Assembly: GCA_937974845.1 (NCBI GenBank)
Contig: CALJVC010000070.1
Coordinates: 1 to 40,015, forward strand
Direction of reading: 5' to 3'
DNA length: 40,015 bases
From: an uncultured Pseudogracilibacillus sp.
Lineage (GTDB): Bacteria; Bacillota; Bacilli; Bacillales; Amphibacillaceae
Shown here piece by piece: positions 6,728 through 14,778 of this stretch; position 1 is the first letter of the stretch; each line of letters opens with the position of its first letter. Position numbers and translations under genes: made by a program. A model generated the notes under the pieces. It had not been told where the DNA came from. It did no database searches and was given only the letters and a program-made list of their open reading frames with translations.

Positions 6728-9628
6728 TCATTTTCGATTGTTCTTTTCCCTATTCTCATTTTTATCGTTTTCTTTTTTTTCAGTAGGCTTTTCTTCGTTT
6801 TCTTTTTTCTTTTGCTTATTTTCGTTCTTTTCTACGGTATTTGTTTCTGATGATGTTTCAATATCGTCTAATGTTTGCTTTTCTTTAACGACGATAGGGT
6901 AGGCTTTTGATTCCTCTCCAAAATAGTTCACTGCACGAATATAGTAGGAACCCGCTTGTTCTGGTAGAGTGTAGGCTGCTTCTCTTGTATGACCAATTAG
7001 GGTATATGTCTGTTGTTCGGGCAGCTCCCGATAAATTCTATAGCCAACGATGAGTTCATTTTTTGGATGTTTCCAAGTAACTTTTTTACCTGAAAGCTTT
7101 ACATTCGTTGGTGCTGGAGGTTTTTTACCTTGCTCTGCAGAAAGTTCCTTAGCAGAAACTTTGGTCTTTTGTAATCCTATCTTTCCCCATTTTTCCGAAT
7201 GTTTCCTTGGAATAAGGACAGAAAGATCTTCGAGGCGGTCGTATTTCATTCGTTTTAAAAAGTCAGGGTTAAAGCTAATACCACCTGTTTCTTTCAGAAC
7301 GAACTCTTGGGGAGTTTGTTCATGGGCGATAACTTTCTGTCCGTCTACTAGAGTAAGATTCATGCTTCCCCCTATTAAACTATCATCTTTTTTCGTCGGG
7401 ATGTGATCCTGATGGAAGAGTTCAGAGACGACCAGGCCTGCTTCTTTACATATTTTAGAAGGGAGTAGGCCAGAGCTGGCGCAAATATTTTTACTAACGA
7501 TGGTATCAGGTCGTGAAAAGGTCTCCTTCGGTGCCATTAAATCAGGAAATGTTTCGCTTAGTTCATTGACTACTTGGGACCATAGCTTAATATTCCTTGG
7601 ATGATAGGATAAGGAACAGGTAGGGCAATAGATGGATGCTGGTGTTTCATAACCAATCCAAGAACCTAAAGTCACTTTTGGATTGTAAGCAACAAACCAA
7701 GCGTCGCGATAATCTTGGGATGTTCCTGTTTTCCCTGCCCAATCGACTCCCCCATGGCGTAATTGTGATTGCATATAGTTCCCGGTACCATGACGTACTA
7801 CATCCCGTAAAGTGTCTGTAATTAAATAAGCTGTTTCAGGTGAAAAGACCTGGGTTGGTGTTGATTTATGTTCATATACAACTTTACCATCTTTGTCTGT
7901 AATTTTTTCAATCATATAGGGTGCGTTATAAGCGCCACCGTTAGCGAAGGTAGCGAAGGCTCCAGTATTTTCTTCTACAGTTACTCCTCGGGTTAATCCT
8001 CCCAAGGCTAAGGCTCGGTTTCCGGCCTCAGAGGCATCGATTTGTGAAAAGCCTAATTTCGTGATAAAGTTTTCTACCGGTCTGTCATTCATAATTTCGG
8101 AATAGGCTTTTACTGCTGTGACATTATAGGAATAAGTAATTGCTTCCCTAAGGGTAACGAGGCCATAATAAGCGCCACCGTAGTTTTTTGGCGCGTATTC
8201 TCCATAAGAGGTAGGGATATCAGCAATGACAGTTCCAGGTTGTAATTTTCCTAACTCAAAGCCGGCAGCGTACGTAAAAGGTTTAAAGGTACTTCCTGGT
8301 GAACGATAGGCTTGTGTAGCAAAATTAAACTCCTTTGTACCTGCTTCATAATGTCGACCAGGGACAAAGCTTAAAATTTTCCCTGTACTATTTTCGATAA
8401 GAACCATACCATTTTCTACAGGCTCCACCTTGCCGGTCTCTGGTATGGTTCGATCTGGTCCAAAGTAAGGATAATTAGCCACGATTTCTTGCATCTTGTC
8501 ATACATGTGTTTATTAATGGTAGAATGAATATGGTAGCCATTGCGGCGTAAGGCTCGGTCAGCTAGTATCGTATATTCCTCATTGAGTTCTTCATTGTCC
8601 CTAAGTTCATCGGCTTCGTAGCCATCTTCCTTTGCGAGTATTTCTTTTAAAATTTGAATCGTACGTTGTTCTAGTTCAAACACAATTGCCGGGTATTCAT
8701 CGATAGGAGAAATTGACTTTTCAGTAAAATCAGCCACGATATCGTAGGCTAAAGCTTCTTCATAAGCTTTTTCATCGATCATATTCGTATGGAACATTCG
8801 AGAAAGGACCGTTTTCATACGGTTTATTCCCGCTTGCAACTCCTCTTCTTCCTTCAATTTCCCTTCCTTTGTAAAAGGGGTATAGGTGAAGGGGTTTTGA
8901 GGTAGTCCAGCTAAATAAGCAGCTTGGGCTAGGTTTACTTGATCGGCATCAATTCCGAAGATTCCTTTGGCAGCCGTTTGAATTCCCGCAATATTTCTTC
9001 CGGAAGCTTCACGCCCATAAGGGACGATGTTTAAATAGGCTTCTAATATTTCATCTTTCTCGAAGAAGTTTTCTAACCGTAAGGCTAATAAAATTTCTTT
9101 AGCCTTTCTTTCGAAGGATACTTCATTAGTTAAGATTTGGTTTTTGATTAACTGTTGGGTTAATGTACTTCCACCGGTCTTCATATCAGCGTTTGTTGCT
9201 TCTTGGAAGAGGGCGCGTAGAATCGCTTTAGGAACAACCCCTCTATGCTCGTAGAAAAGTTCATCTTCCGTAGCGATGACAGCTTGAATAATTAGTTCAG
9301 AAATATCCTCTAATTGAACCTCTTCTCGATGTAAGTCGGCGCGGATATCTCCAATATATATATCGTCACTAAAATATAGTTTGGATGTTTCTTCATAATT
9401 GTAGATATCCTTTCGCATCTCTTCATAGGGCCGGACTTCTTCATCTTGAACTAGGGAGGCAAAGTAGCCGGCTCCGACTCCTACGGCAAAAATACTAAGC
9501 AGTAGGGCTGTGATGACGAAGAATAGGAAAATATTAGCGATAACATCGTACGTAATGTGAAATTTACGTTTGAGTTCATAAGAATCTATATAGTCTTTCA
9601 TACGTTTAAGCCATCGTTTATAGTCCAT
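6728..9628 (-). CDS. Class A penicillin-binding protein (PBP1A family) with FN3 domain
   Basis: This bifunctional peptidoglycan glycosyltransferase/transpeptidase has 966 residues. The start is ATG at 9626-9628, preceded by AAGGAGGT; an in-frame TTG 21 bases upstream would read through that ribosome site and is rejected. Order: a basic cytoplasmic N-terminus; one membrane segment (about 34-57); a GT51 glycosyltransferase with catalytic E121 in ATEDELFYEH and GGSTLTQQLIKN; and a transpeptidase with S446-TFK, SYN (500-502) and KTGTS (633-637). A fibronectin type III-like domain follows (about 835-910), then a K/E/N-rich low-complexity tail of about 50 residues. It builds and crosslinks septal or lateral wall outside the membrane. 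It is flanked by motS (convergent) and tyrS (divergent), where B. subtilis has the acuABC-acsA genes. The tail is unusual in length and charge. Confidence 0.93.
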   Translation of the reverse strand: MDYKRWLKRMKDYIDSYELKRKFHITYDVIANIFLFFVITALLLSIFAVGVGAGYFASLVQDEEVRPYEEMRKDIYNYEETSKLYFSDDIYIGDIRADLHREEVQLEDISELIIQAVIATEDELFYEHRGVVPKAILRALFQEATNADMKTGGSTLTQQLIKNQILTNEVSFERKAKEILLALRLENFFEKDEILEAYLNIVPYGREASGRNIAGIQTAAKGIFGIDADQVNLAQAAYLAGLPQNPFTYTPFTKEGKLKEEEELQAGINRMKTVLSRMFHTNMIDEKAYEEALAYDIVADFTEKSISPIDEYPAIVFELEQRTIQILKEILAKEDGYEADELRDNEELNEEYTILADRALRRNGYHIHSTINKHMYDKMQEIVANYPYFGPDRTIPETGKVEPVENGMVLIENSTGKILSFVPGRHYEAGTKEFNFATQAYRSPGSTFKPFTYAAGFELGKLQPGTVIADIPTSYGEYAPKNYGGAYYGLVTLREAITYSYNVTAVKAYSEIMNDRPVENFITKLGFSQIDASEAGNRALALGGLTRGVTVEENTGAFATFANGGAYNAPYMIEKITDKDGKVVYEHKSTPTQVFSPETAYLITDTLRDVVRHGTGNYMQSQLRHGGVDWAGKTGTSQDYRDAWFVAYNPKVTLGSWIGYETPASIYCPTCSLSYHPRNIKLWSQVVNELSETFPDLMAPKETFSRPDTIVSKNICASSGLLPSKICKEAGLVVSELFHQDHIPTKKDDSLIGGSMNLTLVDGQKVIAHEQTPQEFVLKETGGISFNPDFLKRMKYDRLEDLSVLIPRKHSEKWGKIGLQKTKVSAKELSAEQGKKPPAPTNVKLSGKKVTWKHPKNELIVGYRIYRELPEQQTYTLIGHTREAAYTLPEQAGSYYIRAVNYFGEESKAYPIVVKEKQTLDDIETSSETNTVEKNENKQKKKENEEKPTEKKENDKNENREKNNRK

Positions 9629-9726
9629 TTTCAACCTCCTTAAATTCAACTATTAATTATAGCACATTCGTTAAGGCTTTATAGAGATAAATTAGGATGA
9701 AATCTTGTGTATAAAAAGGGTAAAAG

Positions 9727-9755
9727 TTGATTATTATGTATGCTAAGGTTACAAT
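9727..9755 (+). promoter_or_regulatory. sigma-A promoter of the tyrS leader
   Basis: TTGATT (9727-9732) and TACAAT (9750-9755) are 17 bases apart. Transcription should begin near 9762 and include the whole T-box leader. Confidence 0.7.
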
Positions 9756-9779
9756 GGTTTATAAATCTTATAGATACTT

Positions 9780-10010
9780 TGCAATGAAGGATTAAGTAGT
9801 AAAACAAATCCCTTTTCAGAGAGCTAGCGGTTGGTGCGAGCTAGTAATATTTGTTTTATGAAGTACGCTCTGGAGCAGTCTTATTGAAAAATAAGACGGT
9901 GTCAACACCGTTATCAAGACCGAGGGGTAAAGCCTAGTGCTTTACAACAAGGGTGGTACCGCGAATACAGCTTCGTCCCTTTTTACAGGGATGGAGCTTT
10001 TTTATTTTAT
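9780..10010 (+). promoter_or_regulatory. T-box leader (tyrosine) of tyrS
   Basis: The invariant T-box AAGGGTGGTACCGCG is at 9949-9963. Stem I carries a candidate specifier TAC at 9864-9866 (context ATGAAGTACGCT), a tyrosine codon followed by the usual purine. The terminator stem is AGCTTCGTCCCT (9969-9980) with AGGGATGGAGCT (9987-9998) plus a T run. Uncharged tRNA-Tyr would stabilise the antiterminator formed with the T-box and allow tyrS transcription. Confidence 0.93.
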
Positions 10011-10041
10011 TAGAACATAGTTTTTAAGGGAGGAAGTAGTA

Positions 10042-11313
10042 GTGGATATTCTTACGGAATTACAAGAACGTGGATTAATCCAACAGGTTACAGATGAAGA
10101 AGGTTTACGAAAACATTTAGAGGAAAATCAAGTAACGCTTTATTGTGGCTTCGACCCGACAGCGGACAGTTTACATATTGGCCATCTTTTACCGATTACG
10201 ATGCTAAAACGTTTCCAAAAAGCTGGGCACCGCCCGATCGCCTTAATTGGTGGCGGGACAGGGATGATCGGTGATCCTAGTGGTCGCAAGACAGAGCGTT
10301 CATTAAATGAGGAAGAAGTAGTGCATGGCTATGCAGAAAGTATTCGTCAACAGTTAGCTAAGTTACTCCATTTTGATGATGAAGAAAAGGGCGCTACTGC
10401 TCGAAACAACCACGACTGGCTAGCAGAGTTATCTTTTATCGACTTTTTACGGGATGTAGGGAAGCATTTTACTGTTAACTATATGTTAGCGAAGGAATCC
10501 GTTTCTGCCCGTATCGAAGAGGGGATTTCTTATACCGAATTTAGTTACATGTTAATGCAATCTTACGACTTCTATAAACTTTACGAAGAAGAAAATTGTA
10601 CCTTACAGATTGGTGGAAGTGACCAATGGGGAAATATTACCGCTGGAATGGAGTATATCCGTCGTAGTCGTGAAGATTTAGATGAAGAAGTTAAGGTGTT
10701 TGGCCTTACGGTTCCTTTAATTACGAAGGCCGATGGTGAAAAGTTCGGTAAAACGGCTGGTGGAGCTATTTGGCTTGATCCAGAAAAGACAAGTCCTTAT
10801 GAGTTCTACCAATTCTGGTATAATACCGATGACCGAGATGTAATCAAGTTTTTAAAATCTTTCACTTTCTTAAGCTTAGATGAAATTGCGGAATTAGAAA
10901 AAGAAGTAGAAAATAATCCAGGTGCTCGGGAGGCTCAAAAAGCATTAGCAGCCGAAGTGACCAGAATGGTTCATGGCGAAGAGGCTTTAGAAAGGGCAAT
11001 AAAAATTTCCCAAGCCCTCTTTAGCGGAGATATCCAGTCTTTATCTGTAGAGGAAATTCAAGAAGGTTTAGAAGATGTTCCTAGCCATGAAGTAGAAAAG
11101 GCTGACTATCCTTTAGTCGATCTTCTCGTCGATGCGAAAATTTCTCCTTCAAAACGACAAGCGAGAGAAGATATTAAGAACGGAGCTATTTATATTAATG
11201 GGGAACGAAAGCAAGAGCTAGACTACGTTTTAACAGAAGCGGACCGTTTAGAGGATCAGTTTACGGTGATTCGTCGTGGGCGCCGTCGTTACTTCTTAAT
11301 CCATTATAAATAA
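10042..11313 (+). CDS. tyrS: Tyrosyl-tRNA synthetase
   Basis: The 423-residue class I synthetase charges tRNA-Tyr. Signatures: YCGFDPTADSLHIGHLLPI contains the HIGH motif; KADGEKFGKTAGG is the TyrRS form of KMSKS; and the C-terminal S4-like RNA-binding domain is ISPSKRQAREDIKNGAIYINGE. It starts at GTG 10042 behind GGGAGGAAG. Length fits the eubacterial TyrS type (B. subtilis TyrS, about 420). It is regulated by the tyrosine T-box upstream and closed by a terminator. In B. subtilis tyrS is followed by rpsD, whereas here rpsD is about 24 kb away. Confidence 0.97.
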   Translation: MDILTELQERGLIQQVTDEEGLRKHLEENQVTLYCGFDPTADSLHIGHLLPITMLKRFQKAGHRPIALIGGGTGMIGDPSGRKTERSLNEEEVVHGYAESIRQQLAKLLHFDDEEKGATARNNHDWLAELSFIDFLRDVGKHFTVNYMLAKESVSARIEEGISYTEFSYMLMQSYDFYKLYEEENCTLQIGGSDQWGNITAGMEYIRRSREDLDEEVKVFGLTVPLITKADGEKFGKTAGGAIWLDPEKTSPYEFYQFWYNTDDRDVIKFLKSFTFLSLDEIAELEKEVENNPGAREAQKALAAEVTRMVHGEEALERAIKISQALFSGDIQSLSVEEIQEGLEDVPSHEVEKADYPLVDLLVDAKISPSKRQAREDIKNGAIYINGERKQELDYVLTEADRLEDQFTVIRRGRRRYFLIHYK

Positions 11314-11326
11314 ATATCTTTTTAAT

Positions 11327-11357
11327 AAAAGGGTTGCATTATTGGTGCAACCCTTTC
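11327..11357. terminator. Terminator between tyrS and uvrX
   Basis: The stem AAAGGGTTGCA / TGCAACCCTTT is followed by CTTCTTTG on the plus strand and by TTATT-rich sequence on the minus strand. It could serve both convergent genes. Confidence 0.75.
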
Positions 11358-11422
11358 TTCTTTGACTAGGTTTTATTTAATGTTGGACATTCTATATCGT
11401 TCCTCGCTATTTTCCTAGATGA

Positions 11423-12694
11423 CTAATGGTCGTCACTTTTAGCCCAATGACCGCCAATTTTTTTACTCCGCTCTACATTGATACCGGCCTTAGTGTAGCT
11501 AGTAGCGCGCAAAAGGGCATCAGCACCGAAGCGTTCCCGGATATTGTCCATAGTATATCCGAGGTTTTTTTGCTTCGTTCTTTCTGAAAATAAGTTTAGC
11601 TGAGTTCGTTCATCGTTAGAAAGGTTGGTTAAGGTAACGGATATTTTGCGAACTTTACTATATTGGTCATAGTAGCGATGGAATAAAGAAAGACATACGT
11701 TGTACATTTCCATGGTTATATTTGTAGGCACATCGATAGAAGTCGAGCGACTAAATCCCCCTCCTGTTTCTTTAGCGTAGCGTACAGTAAGGTGAATGGT
11801 GCGTCCTACCTTTTGTGCTTTTCGGGCCCGGCGACAAGTTTCTTCACAAAGGTCTAGAAGTACAGCAGGTACTTCTTCAGCTCGATAGTCGCGTAATAAA
11901 GAAATACCGTGGCCGAATCCCTTTTGTTTTGGAGTGAAAAAGTCTCCATAGACCGGACTTAAATCGATGCCCCAAGCATGCCAATAAAGCTGTTCCCCCA
12001 TGATTCCGAAATGTTTTTTTAATTGTTCAAGGGGAAAGTTAGCAAGTTGACCAAGGGTAGTGATACCAAGTCGGTAAAGGCGACGTTGTAAACGAGAACC
12101 AATCCCCCATATTTTTTCTACTGGGAAAGGCCAGAGCAGGTTCGGTACATCTTCGTAGGTACACTCTGCAATAGCTTCTTCTGCTTTTTTTGCATGTAAA
12201 TCAAGAACGACTTTGGCGAGAAATTTATTATCGCCAATACCGATAGCAGAGGGCAAACCTAGCTCCTTCTCAATTGTCTGTTTAATTTTTTTCGCGATTT
12301 CCCAACGATTTCCAAACAGCTTTTCTAATCCGTCGACGGTAATCCATACTTCATCGATTGAATAGGGATGAATGGCCTCCTTTGGAGCAAAACGGGAAAG
12401 TAGTTGTATGATTTCAATAGAAGTTTGTACATAATCAGCCATATTTGCTTCAATAAGATGGATTTCAGGGTCTTTAGGCAGTTCAAAAAAACGACTGACA
12501 TTTTGTAAACGGTGTTTCTTCTTTAACGCCGGTGAGGTAGCGAGAACGATACTTCCAGGTCGCGATAGATCTCCTACGACAGCGAGTAGCGCTTCGTTAG
12601 GATTGAGCCCTAGTTTAACTGCCTCGACGCTAGCATAGAAAGAGCGCATATCGACACAAAGCACATCATGTCGTGGATAGGCTGTATAATCCAA
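11423..12694 (-). CDS. uvrX: Y-family DNA polymerase, UvrX/YqjW type
   Basis: This 423-residue translesion polymerase has catalytic carboxylates D15 in CVDMRSFYASVE and D114-E115 in YSIDEVWI. Further features are AIGIGDNKFLAKV (helix-hairpin-helix region follows), an IWGIGSRLQRRLYRLGI fingerprint and a little-finger domain. It matches the UvrX/YqjW branch found in Bacillus chromosomes, phages and plasmids rather than DinB/PolIV. It copies damaged DNA under SOS. The start is TTG at 12692-12694, seven bases after AAAGGAGGT. The promoter (TTGAAA, 17 bases, TATACT at 12734-12762 minus) abuts a LexA box. It is divergent from a yolD-like gene, the usual partner of this family. The gene symbol rests on family resemblance; UvrX and YqjW are hard to tell apart by eye. 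Confidence 0.9.
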   Translation of the reverse strand: MDYTAYPRHDVLCVDMRSFYASVEAVKLGLNPNEALLAVVGDLSRPGSIVLATSPALKKKHRLQNVSRFFELPKDPEIHLIEANMADYVQTSIEIIQLLSRFAPKEAIHPYSIDEVWITVDGLEKLFGNRWEIAKKIKQTIEKELGLPSAIGIGDNKFLAKVVLDLHAKKAEEAIAECTYEDVPNLLWPFPVEKIWGIGSRLQRRLYRLGITTLGQLANFPLEQLKKHFGIMGEQLYWHAWGIDLSPVYGDFFTPKQKGFGHGISLLRDYRAEEVPAVLLDLCEETCRRARKAQKVGRTIHLTVRYAKETGGGFSRSTSIDVPTNITMEMYNVCLSLFHRYYDQYSKVRKISVTLTNLSNDERTQLNLFSERTKQKNLGYTMDNIRERFGADALLRATSYTKAGINVERSKKIGGHWAKSDDH

Positions 12695-12719
12695 GGGAAA
12701 CCTCCTTTCTCAAAGAATC

Positions 12720-12733
12720 CGAACACACGTTCT
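12720..12733. promoter_or_regulatory. LexA (SOS) box 1, uvrX promoter
   Basis: CGAACACACGTTCT fits the Bacillus LexA box CGAAC-N4-GTTC(G/T/C). It starts just downstream of the uvrX -10 (TATACT on the minus strand, 12734-12739), so LexA binding would block uvrX. Confidence 0.85.
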
Positions 12734-12762
12734 AGTATAACGTTAGGATTGTAAGCTTTCAA
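12734..12762 (-). promoter_or_regulatory. sigma-A promoter of uvrX
   Basis: On the minus strand TTGAAA (12757-12762) and TATACT (12734-12739) are separated by exactly 17 bases, immediately next to LexA box 1. Confidence 0.7.
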
Positions 12763-12771
12763 GAGAAAAAC

Positions 12772-12785
12772 AGAACATTTGTTCT
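12772..12785. promoter_or_regulatory. LexA (SOS) box 2, yolD-like promoter
   Basis: AGAACATTTGTTCT keeps the GAAC-N4-GTTC core and overlaps the first base of the -35 of the yolD-like gene. Confidence 0.75.
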
Positions 12786-12813
12786 TGATTTTTAAAAAGG
12801 ACTGTCTTATAAT
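12785..12813 (+). promoter_or_regulatory. sigma-A promoter of the yolD-like gene
   Basis: TTGATT (12785-12790) and TATAAT (12808-12813) are 17 bases apart and are flanked on both sides by LexA boxes. Confidence 0.75.
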
Positions 12814-12814
12814 T

Positions 12815-12828
12815 AGAACAAACGTTCT
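12815..12828. promoter_or_regulatory. LexA (SOS) box 3, yolD-like promoter
   Basis: AGAACAAACGTTCT lies two bases after the -10, over the expected transcription start. Confidence 0.8.
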
Positions 12829-12916
12829 TATTGTGGAAGGGATTTATTAGAAGGCGAGGACCTTTATCATTTCTTTATAATCATGAGTATGCATAGCAGA
12901 GAAAGGATGGGGAATC

Positions 12917-13240
12917 ATGTTAAATGTACGAGATCGTGGTAGTAAAAAATGGGTATCGTTAATGTTACCCGAGCATGTAGAGCTGTTGCAGGAGGCTATA
13001 CTAGAGAAGGAAGATAAGCCGATTCTTGATGAACAAAAAATGCTTGAAATCGATTATACTTTAAAGTCAGCCTTAATTGAACAACTTCCTATCGAACTTA
13101 TTTATTTCCGTCATGGAAAATATAAAAAAGTGGTCAGTCGTTTAGAAAAAATTGACCAGTGGCGTGGGTTGATCGTTTTAAAAAGTGAAGAAGGTAGCCG
13201 TATCTCCTTGTCCGATATCGTTGATGCTAAATTAAAATAA
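12917..13240 (+). CDS. YolD-like protein
   Basis: The 107-residue protein begins MLNVRDRGSKKWVSLMLPEH and continues with the YolD pattern: two short beta segments, a basic YFRHGKYKKV stretch and a final SRISLSDIVDAKL. YolD-like proteins are small, SOS-induced and encoded next to UvrX/YqjW polymerases. Some are proposed to act as UmuD-like partners of the polymerase, but the biochemical role is not settled. Here the pair is divergent rather than in one operon, and both share an intergenic region with three LexA boxes. ATG 12917 follows AAGGATGGGG. A terminator follows directly. Confidence 0.85.
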   Translation: MLNVRDRGSKKWVSLMLPEHVELLQEAILEKEDKPILDEQKMLEIDYTLKSALIEQLPIELIYFRHGKYKKVVSRLEKIDQWRGLIVLKSEEGSRISLSDIVDAKLK

Positions 13241-13276
13241 ACTCTTATCCGCCTCGGGGGCGGATAAGAGTTTTTT
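13240..13276 (+). terminator. Terminator after the yolD-like gene
   Basis: AACTCTTATCCGCC pairs with GGCGGATAAGAGTT, followed by TTTT. The stem is 14 bp and GC-rich in the middle. Confidence 0.9.
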
Positions 13277-13300
13277 GCATTAAGTCTTTGTTAGGTATAG

Positions 13301-13684
13301 TTATAAAAGTTGTTTAAGTGCTTGTTCTAAGCGACAGCGTTCTTCTTCTGATAAACGTCTACCCTTATAGTAAAGGGTTATATCGTCGGAAAATAACTCT
13401 GTTAAATCGAATGAACGTTTTTCTTGTTCTTTTTCCACATATACATGTTCCCATTCTTTTAATTCTAAGTTTGTATATCTTTGTATGTCTTCGATAAATT
13501 GCTCAAAGGGAATATCTAAGCCTTTAGCTAAAGATCGTAAGACGTGGGAAGTAGGATTGGTTCGATAATTGTTTTCTAGTTGGGAAATATAAGCGGGAGA
13601 AACTCCTGTTCGCTTTGCTAATTGCCGAAGTGACATTTGTTTTTCCTCTCTTTTTTGACGAATAAAACTTCCGATTGAACCCAT
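13301..13684 (-). CDS. Xre-family transcriptional regulator
   Basis: The 127-residue protein has an N-terminal helix-turn-helix (IGSFIRQKREEKQMSLRQLA followed by KRTGVSPAYISQLENNYR, about residues 4-42) and a C-terminal tail ending YYKGRRLSEEERCRLEQALK. That tail occurs in many small Bacillus and phage Xre regulators. It starts at ATG 13682-13684 behind AAGGTG. It is divergent from the 92-residue unknown gene, so a likely target is their shared 129-base intergenic region. The ligand and regulon are unknown. The region between residues 65 and 100 looks like a dimerisation or sensor segment without a recognisable domain. Confidence 0.85.
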   Translation of the reverse strand: MGSIGSFIRQKREEKQMSLRQLAKRTGVSPAYISQLENNYRTNPTSHVLRSLAKGLDIPFEQFIEDIQRYTNLELKEWEHVYVEKEQEKRSFDLTELFSDDITLYYKGRRLSEEERCRLEQALKQLL

Positions 13685-13743
13685 TTATTTCACCTTCTTA
13701 TCGTAAGTATAACGGAAGGTTGTTCGCTTGGCAAACGTTTTCG

Positions 13744-13772
13744 TTGCAGAATGACCGAACGTATGTTAGTAT
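13744..13772 (+). promoter_or_regulatory. Promoter of the 92-residue gene, overlapped by a LexA-like box
   Basis: TTGCAG (13744-13749) and TAGTAT (13767-13772) are 17 bases apart. CGAACGTATGTTAG (13756-13769) lies within the spacer and -10. It keeps the CGAAC half of the LexA box and GTT of the other half, with two mismatches. Confidence 0.45.
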
Positions 13773-13813
13773 ATAGAAAACTAATGTTTACTCAGCTAAC
13801 GGGGTGATGGAGA

Positions 13814-14092
13814 ATGAGGTCATTACAGGAGCAACTTTTTGAGTTAGAGGCGCAGCTTGCTTCGATGTCGGTTAGTTTAGAAACGTTAGAAAGAACTCAA
13901 CGATTGCTAAGTAGTGAAGTGCTTCGTCGAGATCATCCAGTCGGGTTAAGAGAAAGGGGGGACGGAATGCTCCTCCTTCAAGTGCTCGATGACCTTTTAT
14001 TTTATACGGTTGAGGACTTAAAAATAAAAAGTGAACGCTCGGACGTCTTACTAAATCGATTATTACAAAGAGTAAGAGGAGAGGGAGACTAA
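13814..14092 (+). CDS. Small coiled-coil protein of unknown function
   Basis: The product has 92 residues. It begins MRSLQEQLFELEAQLASMSV with a heptad-like leucine pattern up to residue 37, then a charged turn (RRDHPVGLRERGDG), then a second helix (MLLLQVLDDLLFYTVEDLKI) and a basic end. There is no signal peptide or membrane segment. The ribosome site GGGGTGATGGAG precedes ATG. No family is recognised. It is divergent from the Xre regulator, and its promoter contains a LexA-like sequence, so a small DNA-damage or stress adaptor is possible. This is inference only. Confidence 0.6.
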   Translation: MRSLQEQLFELEAQLASMSVSLETLERTQRLLSSEVLRRDHPVGLRERGDGMLLLQVLDDLLFYTVEDLKIKSERSDVLLNRLLQRVRGEGD

Positions 14093-14167
14093 GCATTAAA
14101 GTTTAAAAAAAATTGTAAATATCGTAAAGTAAATAAGGTAATAGTATACAAGGAGCGTGAACGAGCG

Positions 14168-14506
14168 TTGGAATGGAGAGAAATTACGAGTATTGAAGAG
14201 TGGAAAGAGATTTTAGAAAAATCAACGGAAAAGGATCAAGTCATTTTAAAGCACAGTACAACTTGTCCAGTAAGTTTCAATGCTTTAGACGAGTATAATG
14301 ATTATTTAGCAGACGAACCTAATGAGAACATTGATTATACGTTAGTAAAGGTTCGTGAATCACGTCCTGTGTCTAACCAAATAGAAGAAGATTTAAACCT
14401 TAAACACGAATCACCTCAGATTATTTGTATAAAAAATAAGGAAACTTATTGGTCCGCGACCCATTGGTCAGTGACTAAGGCTCATATGAAGGCTGTACTT
14501 GATTAA
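14168..14506 (+). CDS. ytxJ: Bacillithiol-system redox protein YtxJ
   Basis: The 112-residue thioredoxin-fold monothiol protein has an active site TTCPVS (C33, S36). It matches YtxJ (BrxC), which acts in de-bacillithiolation of proteins. Other family features are LKHSTTCPVSFNAL at the strand-helix junction, LNLKHESPQIICI with the cis-proline, and SATHWSVTKAHM. The start is TTG 14168, 12 bases after AAGGAG; there is no better in-frame ATG. In B. subtilis ytxJ sits just upstream of aroA-ccpA, whereas here it lies about 11 kb downstream of aroA. Confidence 0.9.
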   Translation: MEWREITSIEEWKEILEKSTEKDQVILKHSTTCPVSFNALDEYNDYLADEPNENIDYTLVKVRESRPVSNQIEEDLNLKHESPQIICIKNKETYWSATHWSVTKAHMKAVLD

Positions 14507-14530
14507 TGGGGCAGTCTTTCCTAAAAGATG

Positions 14531-14580
14531 ATAAGGATGGAGAAAATCGACTAGTTATCGATTCTCCATCCTTATTTTTA
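14531..14580 (+). terminator. Terminator after ytxJ
   Basis: The stem ATAAGGATGGAGA / TCTCCATCCTTAT is extended by AATCGA / TCGATT, followed by TTTTTATG. Confidence 0.85.
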
Positions 14581-14707
14581 TGTTATGAAACTTATTAAAT
14601 TTAACTAAACTTAAAAGGAAAAGATTCCCTTGTAGTTGAAATAAGAATAGTAGGAAAATTATTTTTTTTCACCCAAAAAAGACTTTTACAAAAGGACGAA
14701 TGGTTTA

Positions 14708-14736
14708 TTGAAAACTGGGTATATCATGATTATAAT
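14708..14736 (+). promoter_or_regulatory. sigma-A promoter of the AbgT gene
   Basis: TTGAAA (14708-14713) and a perfect TATAAT (14731-14736) are 17 bases apart, about 43 bases before the start codon. Confidence 0.75.
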
Positions 14737-14778
14737 AGTTTAGTCGTCAACTTTAGTTTCAATTTTAGGAGGATTACA

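Noticed and set aside
9629..9649. Upstream TTG start for the penicillin-binding protein (seven extra residues)
   Set aside because: The extra codons run through the ribosome site AAGGAGGT, which is well placed for the ATG at 9626-9628.
13872..14096. 74-residue antisense frame under the small coiled-coil gene
   Set aside because: No good ribosome site; the plus-strand frame has GGGGTGATGGAG before ATG, a heptad pattern and a promoter.
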